NCBI GenBank assembly: GCA_030653035.1
Contig: JAUSAB010000045.1
Coordinates: forward strand, 1 to 64,000
Source of the DNA: Desulfocapsaceae bacterium
GTDB lineage: Bacteria; Desulfobacterota; Desulfobulbia; Desulfobulbales; Desulfocapsaceae
Reading direction: 5' to 3'
Length of the DNA stretch: 64,000 nucleotides
Shown here: positions 9,835-19,234 of the stretch, one piece after another
How positions within the stretch are numbered: position 1 is the first letter of the stretch
How the letters are laid out: each line of letters starts with the position of its first letter
Translations under genes and position numbers: made by a program
Notes under the pieces: generated by a model
What the model saw: only the letters and a program-made list of their open reading frames with translations
What the model was told of the DNA's origin: nothing
Database searches by the model: none

Positions 9835-10968
9835 TCAATCTTGCCATTTTATGACTTCCAAACAACTATCAACGATTTTTTCCGTAGCATCAGGACAGCC
9901 CTTAGCTCGCATAGCCTCGGCCATCTTTTGCAACCGATCTGGATTTCCAGCAAGCTCCGCCAAAGCCTCCGCCAGTTTTCTTCCCGTCAGTTCCTGCTCC
10001 ACCAAAACCACGGCCCCACCACTCTCGGCATAATAACAACCATTTTTATATTGATGATCATCAGCAGCAAAGGGATAAGGGATCAATACCGCCGGTTTTC
10101 CAAGCACTGCCAGCTCGGCAAGGGTGGTGGCACCCGCCCTGGAAAGAAGCAAATCACTGTTGGCATACACCCCGGCCATATCCGTAAAGAAAGCAGCCAC
10201 TGTTGCCTTGATTCCAGCTTGCTGATACGCTGTTTTCACCCACTCCTCATCCGCTGCGCCGGTCTGGTGAATAACCTGAATTCTTGCCGGCAACAACCTG
10301 CCATGCCTGGTCAAGGCATCCACCACCAGCTCATTAACCCGGTGCGCGCCCAGACTGCCACCCAGAATAAGAACTGTTACTTCTTCACCAATTTCCTTCA
10401 ATGGCTTCCCGGCAAGTTCCAAAATCTGGTGACGTACAGGGTTACCAGTCAGCACCGTCTTTCCGGCTGGGAAAAAAATCTCGCTGCCCGGGAGCGAAAG
10501 ACAGATCCTGGTGGCCAGAGCCCCTAATTTTCTATTGGCAAGCCCAGGCACGGAGTTCTGTTCATGAATCACGGTTGGCAGCCGCAAGATCCTGGCCGCA
10601 GCCACCACCGGTCCGGTCACATATCCACCGACACCTACCACCAGATGCGGACGGAAACGGAGGATATGCCACAGAGCCTCAATAAAAGCAACGGGAAGCA
10701 AAATCAGGGCCGGCACAAGTTTGACCAGTCCCTTGCCTTTTATCCCCTGACAGTGAATAGCCCTGGCACTGAATCCATATTGAGTGAGGCTGGTCGTATC
10801 CATTTTCCGGTGCGTTCCTACAAAAAGGACCTTGGTTCCAGGAAGGCGCCGACACAGGGCCTCGGCAGTTGCTATGGCCGGAAAGAGATGACCGCCGGTA
10901 CCGCCGCCAGTCAGCAGCAGACGGATGGATTTTCGGCCCTGCTCCATCAGATGCCACCAGACTTGCAT
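9835..10968 (-). CDS. murG: MurG glycosyltransferase
   Basis: Transfers GlcNAc from UDP-GlcNAc to lipid I on the inner face of the membrane to give lipid II. 377 residues. The N-terminal loop LTGGGTGGHLFPAIA, the acceptor-site HEQNSVPGLANR and the donor-site LILGGSLGAHRVNE and RAGATTLAELAVLGKPAVLIPYP motifs are present. The start may be slightly internal (for example at residue 7). The reading frame overlaps the end of murD by 22 bases, exactly where ftsW is found in most dcw clusters. Confidence 0.97.
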   Translation of the reverse strand: MQVWWHLMEQGRKSIRLLLTGGGTGGHLFPAIATAEALCRRLPGTKVLFVGTHRKMDTTSLTQYGFSARAIHCQGIKGKGLVKLVPALILLPVAFIEALWHILRFRPHLVVGVGGYVTGPVVAAARILRLPTVIHEQNSVPGLANRKLGALATRICLSLPGSEIFFPAGKTVLTGNPVRHQILELAGKPLKEIGEEVTVLILGGSLGAHRVNELVVDALTRHGRLLPARIQVIHQTGAADEEWVKTAYQQAGIKATVAAFFTDMAGVYANSDLLLSRAGATTLAELAVLGKPAVLIPYPFAADDHQYKNGCYYAESGGAVVLVEQELTGRKLAEALAELAGNPDRLQKMAEAMRAKGCPDATEKIVDSCLEVIKWQD

Positions 10969-12404
10969 CCAACTCGTTCTGCCTTTTCAATCACCTTTTG
11001 TACTGCCGCCGCAAAAACCTTGCCCCGATGACCATAGTTCTCAAACATGTCAAAACTGGCACAGGCCGGTGACAGCAGCACTGTATCCCCCGCTCCGGCA
11101 ATGGCCGCTGCCAGCATGACCGCCTCCTCCATTGACTCTGCCTTGCGCATTTCCGTTACACCGGCCAGGACATGGGCAATCAGCTCACTGGCCTCACCAA
11201 TCAGGATCAAACAACGGACCTTCCTGCCGACACTCTCTCGCAACAAGGAATAATCATCGCCCTTATCCCGACCCCCGGCAATTAGGATCACATTGCCGCT
11301 GAAATTTTCCAGGGCACTGAGAACGGCCCCGGTATTGGTGGCCTTGGAATCATCAAAATACAAGACCCCGGCGCTCTCCCCTACCAGGGCCATCCGATGT
11401 GCCGCTACCTTAAAAGAGGCCAGACCTTGCGCTATTACTTCCGGCTGGCAACCAAGGGTACGCACGGCAAGAATGGCAGCGGCGCTGTTCAATCCCCCGG
11501 TAGCGGTCGCAAGCATCGATCCCGCAAGGTCGTACCTTTCTTGTTTCCCCTGCCACTGCAGATGAATGCAATCTCCAGCAATTTGCGCCTGACAATCGCG
11601 GTCATGGCCGAAAAGCAGCAGTTGCTGACCCCCGCCAAGTCCTGCCGTCAATTCTCGGCAAAACGTGTCATCACCATTCACAATCGCGGTATCCTTCACC
11701 CCCTGCCCGGAAAAGATCTTCATCTTGGCCGCGGCATAGCCTGCCATAGTGCCGTGGCGATCCAGATGATCAGGGGTCACATTGAGCAGGATCGCCACAT
11801 CGGCCTTAAAGGCCCCTGCTGCCTCCAGTTGAAAACTCGAAAGCTCAAGGACCAGCACATCAACATCATCAGGATTGCTCAGATAATCAAAGAGCGATGT
11901 ACCAATATTACCACCGACAAAGACCTTTTTCCCTGCTCGTTGCAGCAACTCGCCAATCAGGGCGGTCACCGTGGTCTTACCATTGGTGCCGGTGATCGCT
12001 ACCACCGGTTTATGCACAAAGGAAGCAGCCATAGCCAATTCGCCCAACACCTGAATCCCAATGGCTCGAAGCTGCGTCAGGATTTCCAGATCCTGCCTGA
12101 TCCCGGGACTGACTAGAATTTTGTCAGCCTTCCTGAGAAAGGTCAGCGTATGGCCGCCACACTCGTACTCCACCCCATGCTCGGCAAGAAAGGCTAGATC
12201 TGCAGGTGGCAACTGCTGAACATTCCTGGCATCAGAGACCGACACCGTCACCCCCTGCGCCACCAGATACCGCACCGCCGCCCGGCCGGAAACCCCCAGT
12301 CCCATTACCGCGACGCAGAGCAAGGACGCCCCAGTGTCGCTCGCTCCAAGGACGGATGAAGAGCGACCATGACCGCCAACTGCTGTTTTTGTTTGAGCGT
12401 CCAT
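10947..12404 (-). CDS. murD: UDP-N-acetylmuramoylalanine--D-glutamate ligase MurD
   Basis: Adds D-Glu to UDP-MurNAc-L-Ala in the cytoplasm. The UDP-binding start VAVMGLGVSGRAAVRYL, P-loop AITGTNGKTTVTALIG, and the C-terminal ligase domain with DDSKATNTGAV are all typical. At 485 residues it is about 30 longer than usual. The extra residues are N-terminal and low in complexity. They are encoded by a stretch with an inverted repeat (GTCGCTC 12336-12342, GAGCGAC 12361-12367) that may be a diverged copy of the in-frame element family. It overlaps mraY by one base and murG by 22 bases. Confidence 0.97.
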   Translation of the reverse strand: MDAQTKTAVGGHGRSSSVLGASDTGASLLCVAVMGLGVSGRAAVRYLVAQGVTVSVSDARNVQQLPPADLAFLAEHGVEYECGGHTLTFLRKADKILVSPGIRQDLEILTQLRAIGIQVLGELAMAASFVHKPVVAITGTNGKTTVTALIGELLQRAGKKVFVGGNIGTSLFDYLSNPDDVDVLVLELSSFQLEAAGAFKADVAILLNVTPDHLDRHGTMAGYAAAKMKIFSGQGVKDTAIVNGDDTFCRELTAGLGGGQQLLLFGHDRDCQAQIAGDCIHLQWQGKQERYDLAGSMLATATGGLNSAAAILAVRTLGCQPEVIAQGLASFKVAAHRMALVGESAGVLYFDDSKATNTGAVLSALENFSGNVILIAGGRDKGDDYSLLRESVGRKVRCLILIGEASELIAHVLAGVTEMRKAESMEEAVMLAAAIAGAGDTVLLSPACASFDMFENYGHRGKVFAAAVQKVIEKAERVGCKSGGI

Positions 12405-13483
12405 CAGCGCAATTTCAAGGTGGCAATGGCAAAAAGGCCCAGGATAACAGATACGATCCAGAACCTGACCACTACCTTTGATTCATGCCAGCCTTTTTTC
12501 TCAAAATGGTGATGAAAAGGGGCCATGAGAAAGATCCGTTTGCCATTGGTCATCTTGAAATACCCCACCTGCATGATGACCGATAACGCTTCCATGACAA
12601 AAATCCCGCCAACAATTGCCAGCAGAATCTCCTGTTTAATAATAATGGCCACCGAACCCAAGGCCCCGCCTATGGCCAGGGATCCTACATCACCCATAAA
12701 GATCTGGGCCGGATAGGCATTAAACCACAAAAAACCCAGACAGGCCCCAACCATAGCCCCACAGAAAATCGCCAACTCACCCGCCCCAGGCACAAAGGGA
12801 ATCTGCAGATAATCTGCCAGCACAGTATGGCCGGCCAGATAAGAAAAGATGAGATAGACAGATCCGGAGATAACCGTTGGGCCAGTGGCAAGACCATCGA
12901 GACCATCAGTGAGGTTTACCGCATTGGAGGCTCCAACAATCACCAGTACTGCAAAAACAAGATAGAACCAGCCCAGATCAGGATGAATATTTTTAAAAAA
13001 AGGCACACTTAACTGCCCGTCAAATCCTGGATGCAGAAGGATAAAAAGACCAACCACCGAAGCGCCGGCAATCTGCAGAACCAGTTTTCCCCTGGCACTC
13101 AGCCCTTTTGTATTTTTTTTGCGCACCTTTCTCAAATCATCAATGCCCCCAATCATGCCAAAAAAGAGGGTCACAAAGAGCAACAACCAGACGAGCGAAC
13201 TATCCAACCTGGCCCAAAGCAGCGTCGAGCATAAAATAACAGCAAGGATCAGCACCCCGCCCATGGTCGGTACCCCCTGCTTGGCCAGATGGGTTTCCGG
13301 ACCATCATCCCGCACCACCTGTCCTATCTGAAAACGTCGCAAGGCCCTGATAAACATCGGCCCCAAAAGAATCATCAGGAGAAAGGCAGTCATCGCCCCG
13401 CCAATGGAGCGCACGGTGATATAGCGAAAGACATTAAATCCACTGATGGTCGTATGCAGTGGATAGAGGAGATGATAAAACAT
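12404..13483 (-). CDS. mraY: phospho-N-acetylmuramoyl-pentapeptide transferase MraY
   Basis: Polytopic inner-membrane enzyme that moves phospho-MurNAc-pentapeptide from UDP to undecaprenyl phosphate, making lipid I. 359 residues, normal length, with about ten hydrophobic segments. The family signatures [11 protein letters not shown], the Asp-rich catalytic region [23 protein letters not shown] and the histidine motif [15 protein letters not shown] are intact. Confidence 0.98.
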   Translation of the reverse strand: MFYHLLYPLHTTISGFNVFRYITVRSIGGAMTAFLLMILLGPMFIRALRRFQIGQVVRDDGPETHLAKQGVPTMGGVLILAVILCSTLLWARLDSSLVWLLLFVTLFFGMIGGIDDLRKVRKKNTKGLSARGKLVLQIAGASVVGLFILLHPGFDGQLSVPFFKNIHPDLGWFYLVFAVLVIVGASNAVNLTDGLDGLATGPTVISGSVYLIFSYLAGHTVLADYLQIPFVPGAGELAIFCGAMVGACLGFLWFNAYPAQIFMGDVGSLAIGGALGSVAIIIKQEILLAIVGGIFVMEALSVIMQVGYFKMTNGKRIFLMAPFHHHFEKKGWHESKVVVRFWIVSVILGLFAIATLKLR

Positions 13484-13527
13484 AGATAGTTGTAAGTGTT
13501 AAATTAAAAAAGGATCCCCTGAACTCT

Positions 13528-16500
13528 TCAAGAGACCATTAACTGCTCAACCACGGCTTCAAGACGCATACCCCTTGAACCTTTGACCAGTAACCAGTCG
13601 CCAGCCTGCAACTGCCCCGCAGCCAGCAGCCCTTCAATCCAGGCAGCCATATCCTTCTTCTCCTCAAAAATCCGGATCCGCTGGCTCTCCATGCCTGCCA
13701 TCCTGGCCCCAGTGGCAGTCTCATCGGCGAACTCCCCGACCAAGGCCAGATAGTCAACACCCTGATCCGCCGCGTAACGTCCCGCTTCCCGGTGCGCGCT
13801 GGCGCTTGTCGGCCCCAGCTCCAGCATATCTCCCAGAATGGCCACCCGTCTTCCGCTATCCTGCTGACCAAGGGTCGCAAGCCCTGCCCGCATGGAGGCC
13901 GGATTGGCATTATAGGTATCGTTTAGAATATTCAAGCCGCCCTTTCCTGTAACAATCTGCATCCTTTTATCAGCAGGCTGAAATGCCCCAAGGCCTGCAG
14001 CAATCTCTCTGATATCAATCCCTGCGCCGCAGGCAATGGCAGCTGCAGCCACCGCATTGGAGACATTATGAACGCCCGGCACCTGCAAGGTCACAGGAAT
14101 GGTCTCCCCAGCGGCATTGAGAACAAAACTCTGGGCAACACTTCCTGCCTTCTTGACGTCAGAGGCAAAGACCTGAGGCGCGTAGCGCATACCGGCTTCA
14201 TCTGCAGCGTATGAAATCTTTTTTTGCGAATACCTCTCGGCACAGGCCCTTACAAGGGGATCATCCAGATTAACAACCAGCGTAGTGGCAGCGCCACTGC
14301 CCGCAAACAACTCCTCTTTGGCTCGGGCAACCCCTTCCAGTGAATGCAGTCCTTCCAGATGTGCGGCATGGACATTGACAATACAGGAAATATCAGGATC
14401 AGCAATCTGAACAAGCCTGGCAATCTCGCCAGGCTTGTTCATCCCCATCTCCAGAATGGCTGCCTTCTGTCCTGGGCCAAGAGGGAAGAGCGAAAGGGGC
14501 AACCCGATAAGGTTATTAAAATTACCCTGGGTCTTCAATACCTGATCAGGCGGCGCATCCTGACGGGAAGGCCAGTGCTGCTCAAAAATCGCCGCAGTCA
14601 TCTCCTTGACCGTGGTTTTGCCGCAACTCCCGGTAATCCCCACCACCAACGGTCGGCTGACCGTCTTCATCACCTGCCGTCGATACGCGGCCAGATCGCC
14701 AAGGGCCTGTAAGGTATCATCCACCAACAGACAGGGAATAGCAGGAAGTGTCTCTTGCGGTGTATCCTTGCAGACGACAAGACAACCTGCACCTGCGACC
14801 ACCACCTGTTCCAAAAAATCATGCCCGTCAAAGCGCTCACCGGCAAGGGCCACAAAAATATCGCCAGCCGTCACCTTCCGGCTGTCCGTAACGACCGCCC
14901 CAAGCCCAGCTGTCCCTCGCGGCTCGCCGATCAACACGGCATTGGTTGCCAGTTTGAGATCCTCAAGCCTCCAAGTAGTCAACACCTTTTTTGCCTCAAG
15001 AGTATCATCAAAAAAAAGCTTTCCTTCCTGACTGAGCTGATACAGTTCATGCCCTTTGCCGGCAATGAGCACGATATCCCCTGCTGTCGCCACACCAATA
15101 GCCGCAGCGATAGCCTGGGCACGACTATGGATTACCAGAAAACCCTTCTCACTCGTCGCTGAGGTTCTAAGCCAGGAAAGCGGTCGCTCGCCAAGGCCGC
15201 TCTCGCTGATCCCGGATACTATCTGGGCCACTATCTCCTGAGGCGATTCACTGCGTGGGTTATCGTCAGTGACAATCACCACATCACAACGCCGACCGGC
15301 AATTTCACCCATGATCGCCCGTTTCCCTTTGTCCCGATCACCACCGCAGCCAAAGACACAAATCAATCTCCGATGCGGAAGCAGGGATAGGGTCTCCAAC
15401 ACCTTCTCCAAGGCATCCGGGGTATGGGCATAATCAACAAAAACTGCGGGCCGAAGATGCATCTGCTGCTCTGCAGGCAGCACCCGCTGCATACGACCAG
15501 GAGCCCCGGATACCTTGGCCAGCATAGAGGACAAAACCTTCGCCTTAACTCCTAAGGCCAATCCCATTCCCATCACAGTCTGCAGGTTTTCCACATTGAA
15601 GTCACCCACCAGAGGAGTTGCAACCTGCACTTCGTCTCCCAAAACATGCAAGGTCATAACAGTGGAATTCAAACCTGACAGGATCGTCAAAGGATAGATA
15701 TCAGCGTCACCGCTCCCACCACACTGCAAGACTTGAGCATCCTGAACCTCACACAGCTCAACCAACCGGCGCAACCTTTTCTCTTCCTCAGAGTCAGAGC
15801 ACGTTGTACGGGTAATAACCGCCTTGCCGCCTTTTTTCAGATGATCACGAAACAGGAGGGCCTTGGCCGCGAAATAAGCATCCATGTCCTGATGATAATC
15901 CAGATGATCACGAGAGAGGTTGGTAAAGCCAACCACATCAAATTGCAGATCACCAAGACGGTGCTGGACCAGAGCATGCGAAGAAACCTCCATGATCACA
16001 TGGGTCACACCGGCGTCTGCCATCTGTCGGAGAAGGGCCTGAAGCAAGAGCGGCTCAGGAGTCGTGAAAGGAGCGGGAATTGTAACTTCCTGCCCCTTGG
16101 CATCGCGATGACGATAGTTAACCGTGCCAATAACCCCAACCGGCAGACCGAGCTGCCTCAAGACACTTTCGAGGAGATAGCTGACCGTGGTCTTGCCGTT
16201 GGTGCCGGTAACACCAATAAGTGTCAAACCTTGTGCTGGGCGTCCATACAGATTGGCCGCGATTTGCGCATAGGCCAGGTGACTGTCCGCAACCATAATC
16301 ACACACTGGCCACATCCCACAAGCTGTTCTGCTGTCACCCTACCTTCTTCCACAACCAACGCCGCACAGCCGCTGGCCATCACCTGTTTCAGATAGACAT
16401 GCCCATCAGTTCTGCTGCCGACCAGAGCCACAAAAAGAGAACCGGCCTGAACCTTTCGCGAATCAGCCGTCACTCCGGAGACCGTTATCCCAACGGGCAG

Positions 16501-16608
16501 TTTTGTACCCAAAACAGAATACGCGACCGAGCCCAAAAGCGCCTCCAGAGAATATTCTCCGCTGCCACCCTTTTGGGAAAACTGCCGTTCAGGTTTTACA
16601 CGATTCAT
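13528..16608 (-). CDS. murE-murF: bifunctional MurE-MurF fusion ligase
   Basis: One reading frame holds two complete Mur ligases. The first half is MurE: P-loop GVTGTNGKTT, and the DDNPRSE motif (DNPR) characteristic of meso-diaminopimelate-adding enzymes. The second half is MurF: a new N-terminal domain (VTDSRKVTAGDIFVALAGER), P-loop GITGSCGKTTVKEM, and NDTYNANPASM. Together they add meso-DAP and then D-Ala-D-Ala to the UDP-MurNAc dipeptide. About 1,026 residues from ATG 16608; a TTG at 16668 would give 1,046. Neither start has a clear ribosome site, so the start is uncertain. MurE-MurF fusions are known in several bacterial groups. Confidence 0.95.
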   Translation of the reverse strand: MNRVKPERQFSQKGGSGEYSLEALLGSVAYSVLGTKLPVGITVSGVTADSRKVQAGSLFVALVGSRTDGHVYLKQVMASGCAALVVEEGRVTAEQLVGCGQCVIMVADSHLAYAQIAANLYGRPAQGLTLIGVTGTNGKTTVSYLLESVLRQLGLPVGVIGTVNYRHRDAKGQEVTIPAPFTTPEPLLLQALLRQMADAGVTHVIMEVSSHALVQHRLGDLQFDVVGFTNLSRDHLDYHQDMDAYFAAKALLFRDHLKKGGKAVITRTTCSDSEEEKRLRRLVELCEVQDAQVLQCGGSGDADIYPLTILSGLNSTVMTLHVLGDEVQVATPLVGDFNVENLQTVMGMGLALGVKAKVLSSMLAKVSGAPGRMQRVLPAEQQMHLRPAVFVDYAHTPDALEKVLETLSLLPHRRLICVFGCGGDRDKGKRAIMGEIAGRRCDVVIVTDDNPRSESPQEIVAQIVSGISESGLGERPLSWLRTSATSEKGFLVIHSRAQAIAAAIGVATAGDIVLIAGKGHELYQLSQEGKLFFDDTLEAKKVLTTWRLEDLKLATNAVLIGEPRGTAGLGAVVTDSRKVTAGDIFVALAGERFDGHDFLEQVVVAGAGCLVVCKDTPQETLPAIPCLLVDDTLQALGDLAAYRRQVMKTVSRPLVVGITGSCGKTTVKEMTAAIFEQHWPSRQDAPPDQVLKTQGNFNNLIGLPLSLFPLGPGQKAAILEMGMNKPGEIARLVQIADPDISCIVNVHAAHLEGLHSLEGVARAKEELFAGSGAATTLVVNLDDPLVRACAERYSQKKISYAADEAGMRYAPQVFASDVKKAGSVAQSFVLNAAGETIPVTLQVPGVHNVSNAVAAAAIACGAGIDIREIAAGLGAFQPADKRMQIVTGKGGLNILNDTYNANPASMRAGLATLGQQDSGRRVAILGDMLELGPTSASAHREAGRYAADQGVDYLALVGEFADETATGARMAGMESQRIRIFEEKKDMAAWIEGLLAAGQLQAGDWLLVKGSRGMRLEAVVEQLMVS

Positions 16609-16685
16609 TGAGAATGATTGAGCGATGGAAGTTGAATGTCGAATGATAAAATCGTAATCAATGGCCAAACAAAACTATCTGTTTT

Positions 16686-18758
16686 TTACTTTTTACTTTC
16701 AACTTTATTCTTTATTTTTCCATCATTTACTATCTGACTTTTGGTAGGCGCTGTCTTATCAGATTTTTCATCTTTTTTCAAAGTGAGCAGACACTCTTTC
16801 ACTCCATCCAAAGATTTTCCTGCGGATGGACTCTGAGCCACAACCCTTCCAGTCCCCTCAATCCGGATCTTGATTTTTGTGTCCTGCAACAACCTCAAAG
16901 CTCGCCTCAAACTCATACCACCAAGATCAGGCATGAAAGAATGATGCGATTCAAGCACGGTCTCCAGCCCAGCCGAGGCTTTTTTCTTTTGCTCCTGCTG
17001 GTAATTGCCCCCTTTTCTCTCAGACATACTCATCATATCCGAAAGATTTTTATGAACCTGCTGCAGGGCCACCATCGATGGCAAAATCTTGCCGGCAGGT
17101 CCTGCCAAGTCCCATACATCTTTGGCAGAAGCATAGGATGGTTCCAGATATGGCTGACGCACAACAACCATAAGAATCAGTTCTGGTTTTTCTGCCGGCA
17201 ACAGAACAAACAGCATTCTGTTCCTGACATATTCACCATCCTTACCGCCCCCGACACCTGTTTGTTCTTGGCTTGCGGCCTTTCCTGCATCAATCGGCTG
17301 AAAAGAGAACTCACGGGTATCAATAAAAACAGAATCAAGCACCCCTTTATGCCCTTTGGCCTTGAATAATCTCCAGATTTCTGCCGAGGCAGGATGTGCT
17401 TCCTTGATGCGCCCTGCAGGAGGCGCTTTTGAAAGAGAAGTTTCACCTGTTACAGACAACCTGAAAGGATACTCATGTTCACCATTCCGTTCCAGAACAC
17501 GATCAAGAACATGCGGCAATACCTGATGACTGCCATTTAAGAGATAATTCATACCAAGAAGTATCTGTATTGGCGTCGCCTCAAGCGGCATACTTCCAGT
17601 TTCCCCTCCCGGCGCAACAGCTTTTTTCACAAGCCCGGAAACAGTGCCTTTGCTATTTGTCATACTATCATTGACGCCCGCGACACTCGGAGTCTCGCTT
17701 CCAGCTCGCTTACCTGGCCGTCCATGATCTGCCTGCACCGAGAAGTCCAAATCCGGCACCACACTCAAACCTAACCGTTTCCACAAACGAAGCTCACGGT
17801 CGGCATCAACAGTTCCTGCAGCAATGCTCCATGGATACCCCTGATCATATCTATCCCAATCGGCCTGAAGCAAGGCCGCATCCCGAAAGAAGCCACGTAT
17901 TTCCTGAGGGATAGCCACTGGCTCAAGCAGGATATTGGTAAGAAGTTTCTTCTTGTATTGATAGAATATATTCGGATCAAAAGAGGGGGAATTGGCATTT
18001 GCGACAATGGCACCGGTTTCTGTCTCCATGAGAATGGCTGCAATCTCCCCCCCCTCATGCACTCCCCCGAGTGCTGCCACATATTTTCCAAGAAAACCCT
18101 GTATTTTCAGGTCGATGGTCAGAGCAAGATGCTGACCACTGACGCCAGTCCGAGAATGTCCAGCCAAATCGACATGAGGGAACTCATCCTGACTGATACT
18201 GGCCTGACTAAGAAGGCGATTATAATAATGCTCAGCCCCGGCCAATCCCATATTCTGATCGGCGAAACCAATCACATGGGCCGCAACGCCCTTATACGGA
18301 TAATAGCGAATCGGCTCCCTATCGAGAAAGACACCAGGAAGATGAAGATCCGTTATGGCCTTTTCTTCTTCGATACTGATATTTTTTGCCAGCCAAATCC
18401 GCTGTGTATCCTTTTCCAAACGCCCCAGCAACTCTTGTTCACGCATCCCCAAAACAGTGGCAAGCTGCTCAGCGCTCCCGTGAATATCTTCCAGCTCTCT
18501 GGGTCTCACATAGACAGAAACCCGGTCAAGAGACACGGCCAGTTCTTTGAAATTCCTGTCATAAAGTGTCCCGCGCTCATTTTTTTTTCTCTCTGTCGTT
18601 TTTCCCTGCCCAGAAAACAATTTGTGAGCAAGACTTACGATCTCCTGTTTATAGAGAACTCCGCCCACAACTCCTACGACAACAACCAAGGCCGCACACA
18701 AAAACACCAGCCTGCCTCGTCCACTCTTTTTTGCTTTCCGACGCGACTGTATGACCAT
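16686..18758 (-). CDS. ftsI: FtsI-like division transpeptidase homologue lacking catalytic motifs
   Basis: 690-residue class B penicillin-binding protein homologue in the ftsI position. The membrane anchor (17-35), the RGTLYDRN start of the pedestal domain, the hinge motif YYPYKGVAAHVIGF, LALTIDLKIQ, and NSPSFDPN leading into the transpeptidase domain are all recognisable, and one PASTA domain lies near 607-662. The catalytic residues are gone. The usual EPGSTFKP (SXXK) is EPVAIPQEIRGF at 279-290. The SXN region near 311-316 reads SIAAGT. The KTG region near 489-501 reads DAGKAASQEQTG. An in-frame repeat element lies at residues about 343-360. The gene is otherwise uninterrupted, so it probably encodes a non-catalytic divisome protein. 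Confidence 0.85.
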   Translation of the reverse strand: MVIQSRRKAKKSGRGRLVFLCAALVVVVGVVGGVLYKQEIVSLAHKLFSGQGKTTERKKNERGTLYDRNFKELAVSLDRVSVYVRPRELEDIHGSAEQLATVLGMREQELLGRLEKDTQRIWLAKNISIEEEKAITDLHLPGVFLDREPIRYYPYKGVAAHVIGFADQNMGLAGAEHYYNRLLSQASISQDEFPHVDLAGHSRTGVSGQHLALTIDLKIQGFLGKYVAALGGVHEGGEIAAILMETETGAIVANANSPSFDPNIFYQYKKKLLTNILLEPVAIPQEIRGFFRDAALLQADWDRYDQGYPWSIAAGTVDADRELRLWKRLGLSVVPDLDFSVQADHGRPGKRAGSETPSVAGVNDSMTNSKGTVSGLVKKAVAPGGETGSMPLEATPIQILLGMNYLLNGSHQVLPHVLDRVLERNGEHEYPFRLSVTGETSLSKAPPAGRIKEAHPASAEIWRLFKAKGHKGVLDSVFIDTREFSFQPIDAGKAASQEQTGVGGGKDGEYVRNRMLFVLLPAEKPELILMVVVRQPYLEPSYASAKDVWDLAGPAGKILPSMVALQQVHKNLSDMMSMSERKGGNYQQEQKKKASAGLETVLESHHSFMPDLGGMSLRRALRLLQDTKIKIRIEGTGRVVAQSPSAGKSLDGVKECLLTLKKDEKSDKTAPTKSQIVNDGKIKNKVESKK
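17688..17715 (+). repeat. copy C of the in-frame element family, inside ftsI
   Basis: Reads CGGAGTCTCG, seven bases, CTCGCTTACCT on the plus strand, so it is inverted relative to the ftsI coding strand and to copies A and B. It is followed by GGCCGTCCATGATC, which resembles the conserved flank of copy B. The reading frame of ftsI is kept. Confidence 0.75.
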
Positions 18759-18811
18759 CTCAACCCTGATTCAGCCGCTGTTAACAGACAGTTAAAAAAT
18801 AATTAATAGCT

Positions 18812-19174
18812 CTAAAACCGGGTGATCTGTCCTTTTTCAGGGACATACAAGGCAAGCTGTTTTGCCGCCATTGTATTGAGATACTCAGGAGAATAAAGAC
18901 GAGCCCGTTCTGCCCTGAGCTTGATATTTTCATCCATAAGGACATAACGACCCTCCTCGGCAGCCAGGAGTGTTGCAGCATCCCGCTCCGCAGAGGCAGA
19001 AAGCCAGAAATTAACCAGAAGCAACAAAGGGAAAAAAAGAAGCAAGACCTTTCCTACAGCTATCCACAACACTTTGGGGCCAATCACCCCGAGGACTTTT
19101 TGACATACCTGTCGACGTATTGAGGATGAGATCATGGGACGACAATATGCTGGGGTAGAATGATTGATCAACAT
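18812..19174 (-). CDS. ftsL: cell division protein FtsL-like
   Basis: Small bitopic protein of 120 residues with a cytoplasmic basic N-terminus, one strong membrane segment (about 40-59, LLLFFPLLLLVNFWL) and a periplasmic part likely to form a coiled coil (ENIKLRAERARLYSPEYLNTMA). This matches FtsL, which with FtsB and FtsQ activates FtsWI. The assignment rests on topology and position between rsmH and ftsI, since FtsL sequences diverge strongly. A good ribosome site (AGGAGCGT) precedes ATG 19174. Confidence 0.85.
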   Translation of the reverse strand: MLINHSTPAYCRPMISSSIRRQVCQKVLGVIGPKVLWIAVGKVLLLFFPLLLLVNFWLSASAERDAATLLAAEEGRYVLMDENIKLRAERARLYSPEYLNTMAAKQLALYVPEKGQITRF

Positions 19175-19234
19175 GATACGCTCCTGTGCTTGTTTCTTGA
19201 TACAGACCTTCTTGATACGGTAATATTCAAACTA

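Noticed and set aside
10947-11000. Broken ftsW remnant between murD and murG
   Set aside because: The two genes overlap, so no sequence is left for even a fragment.
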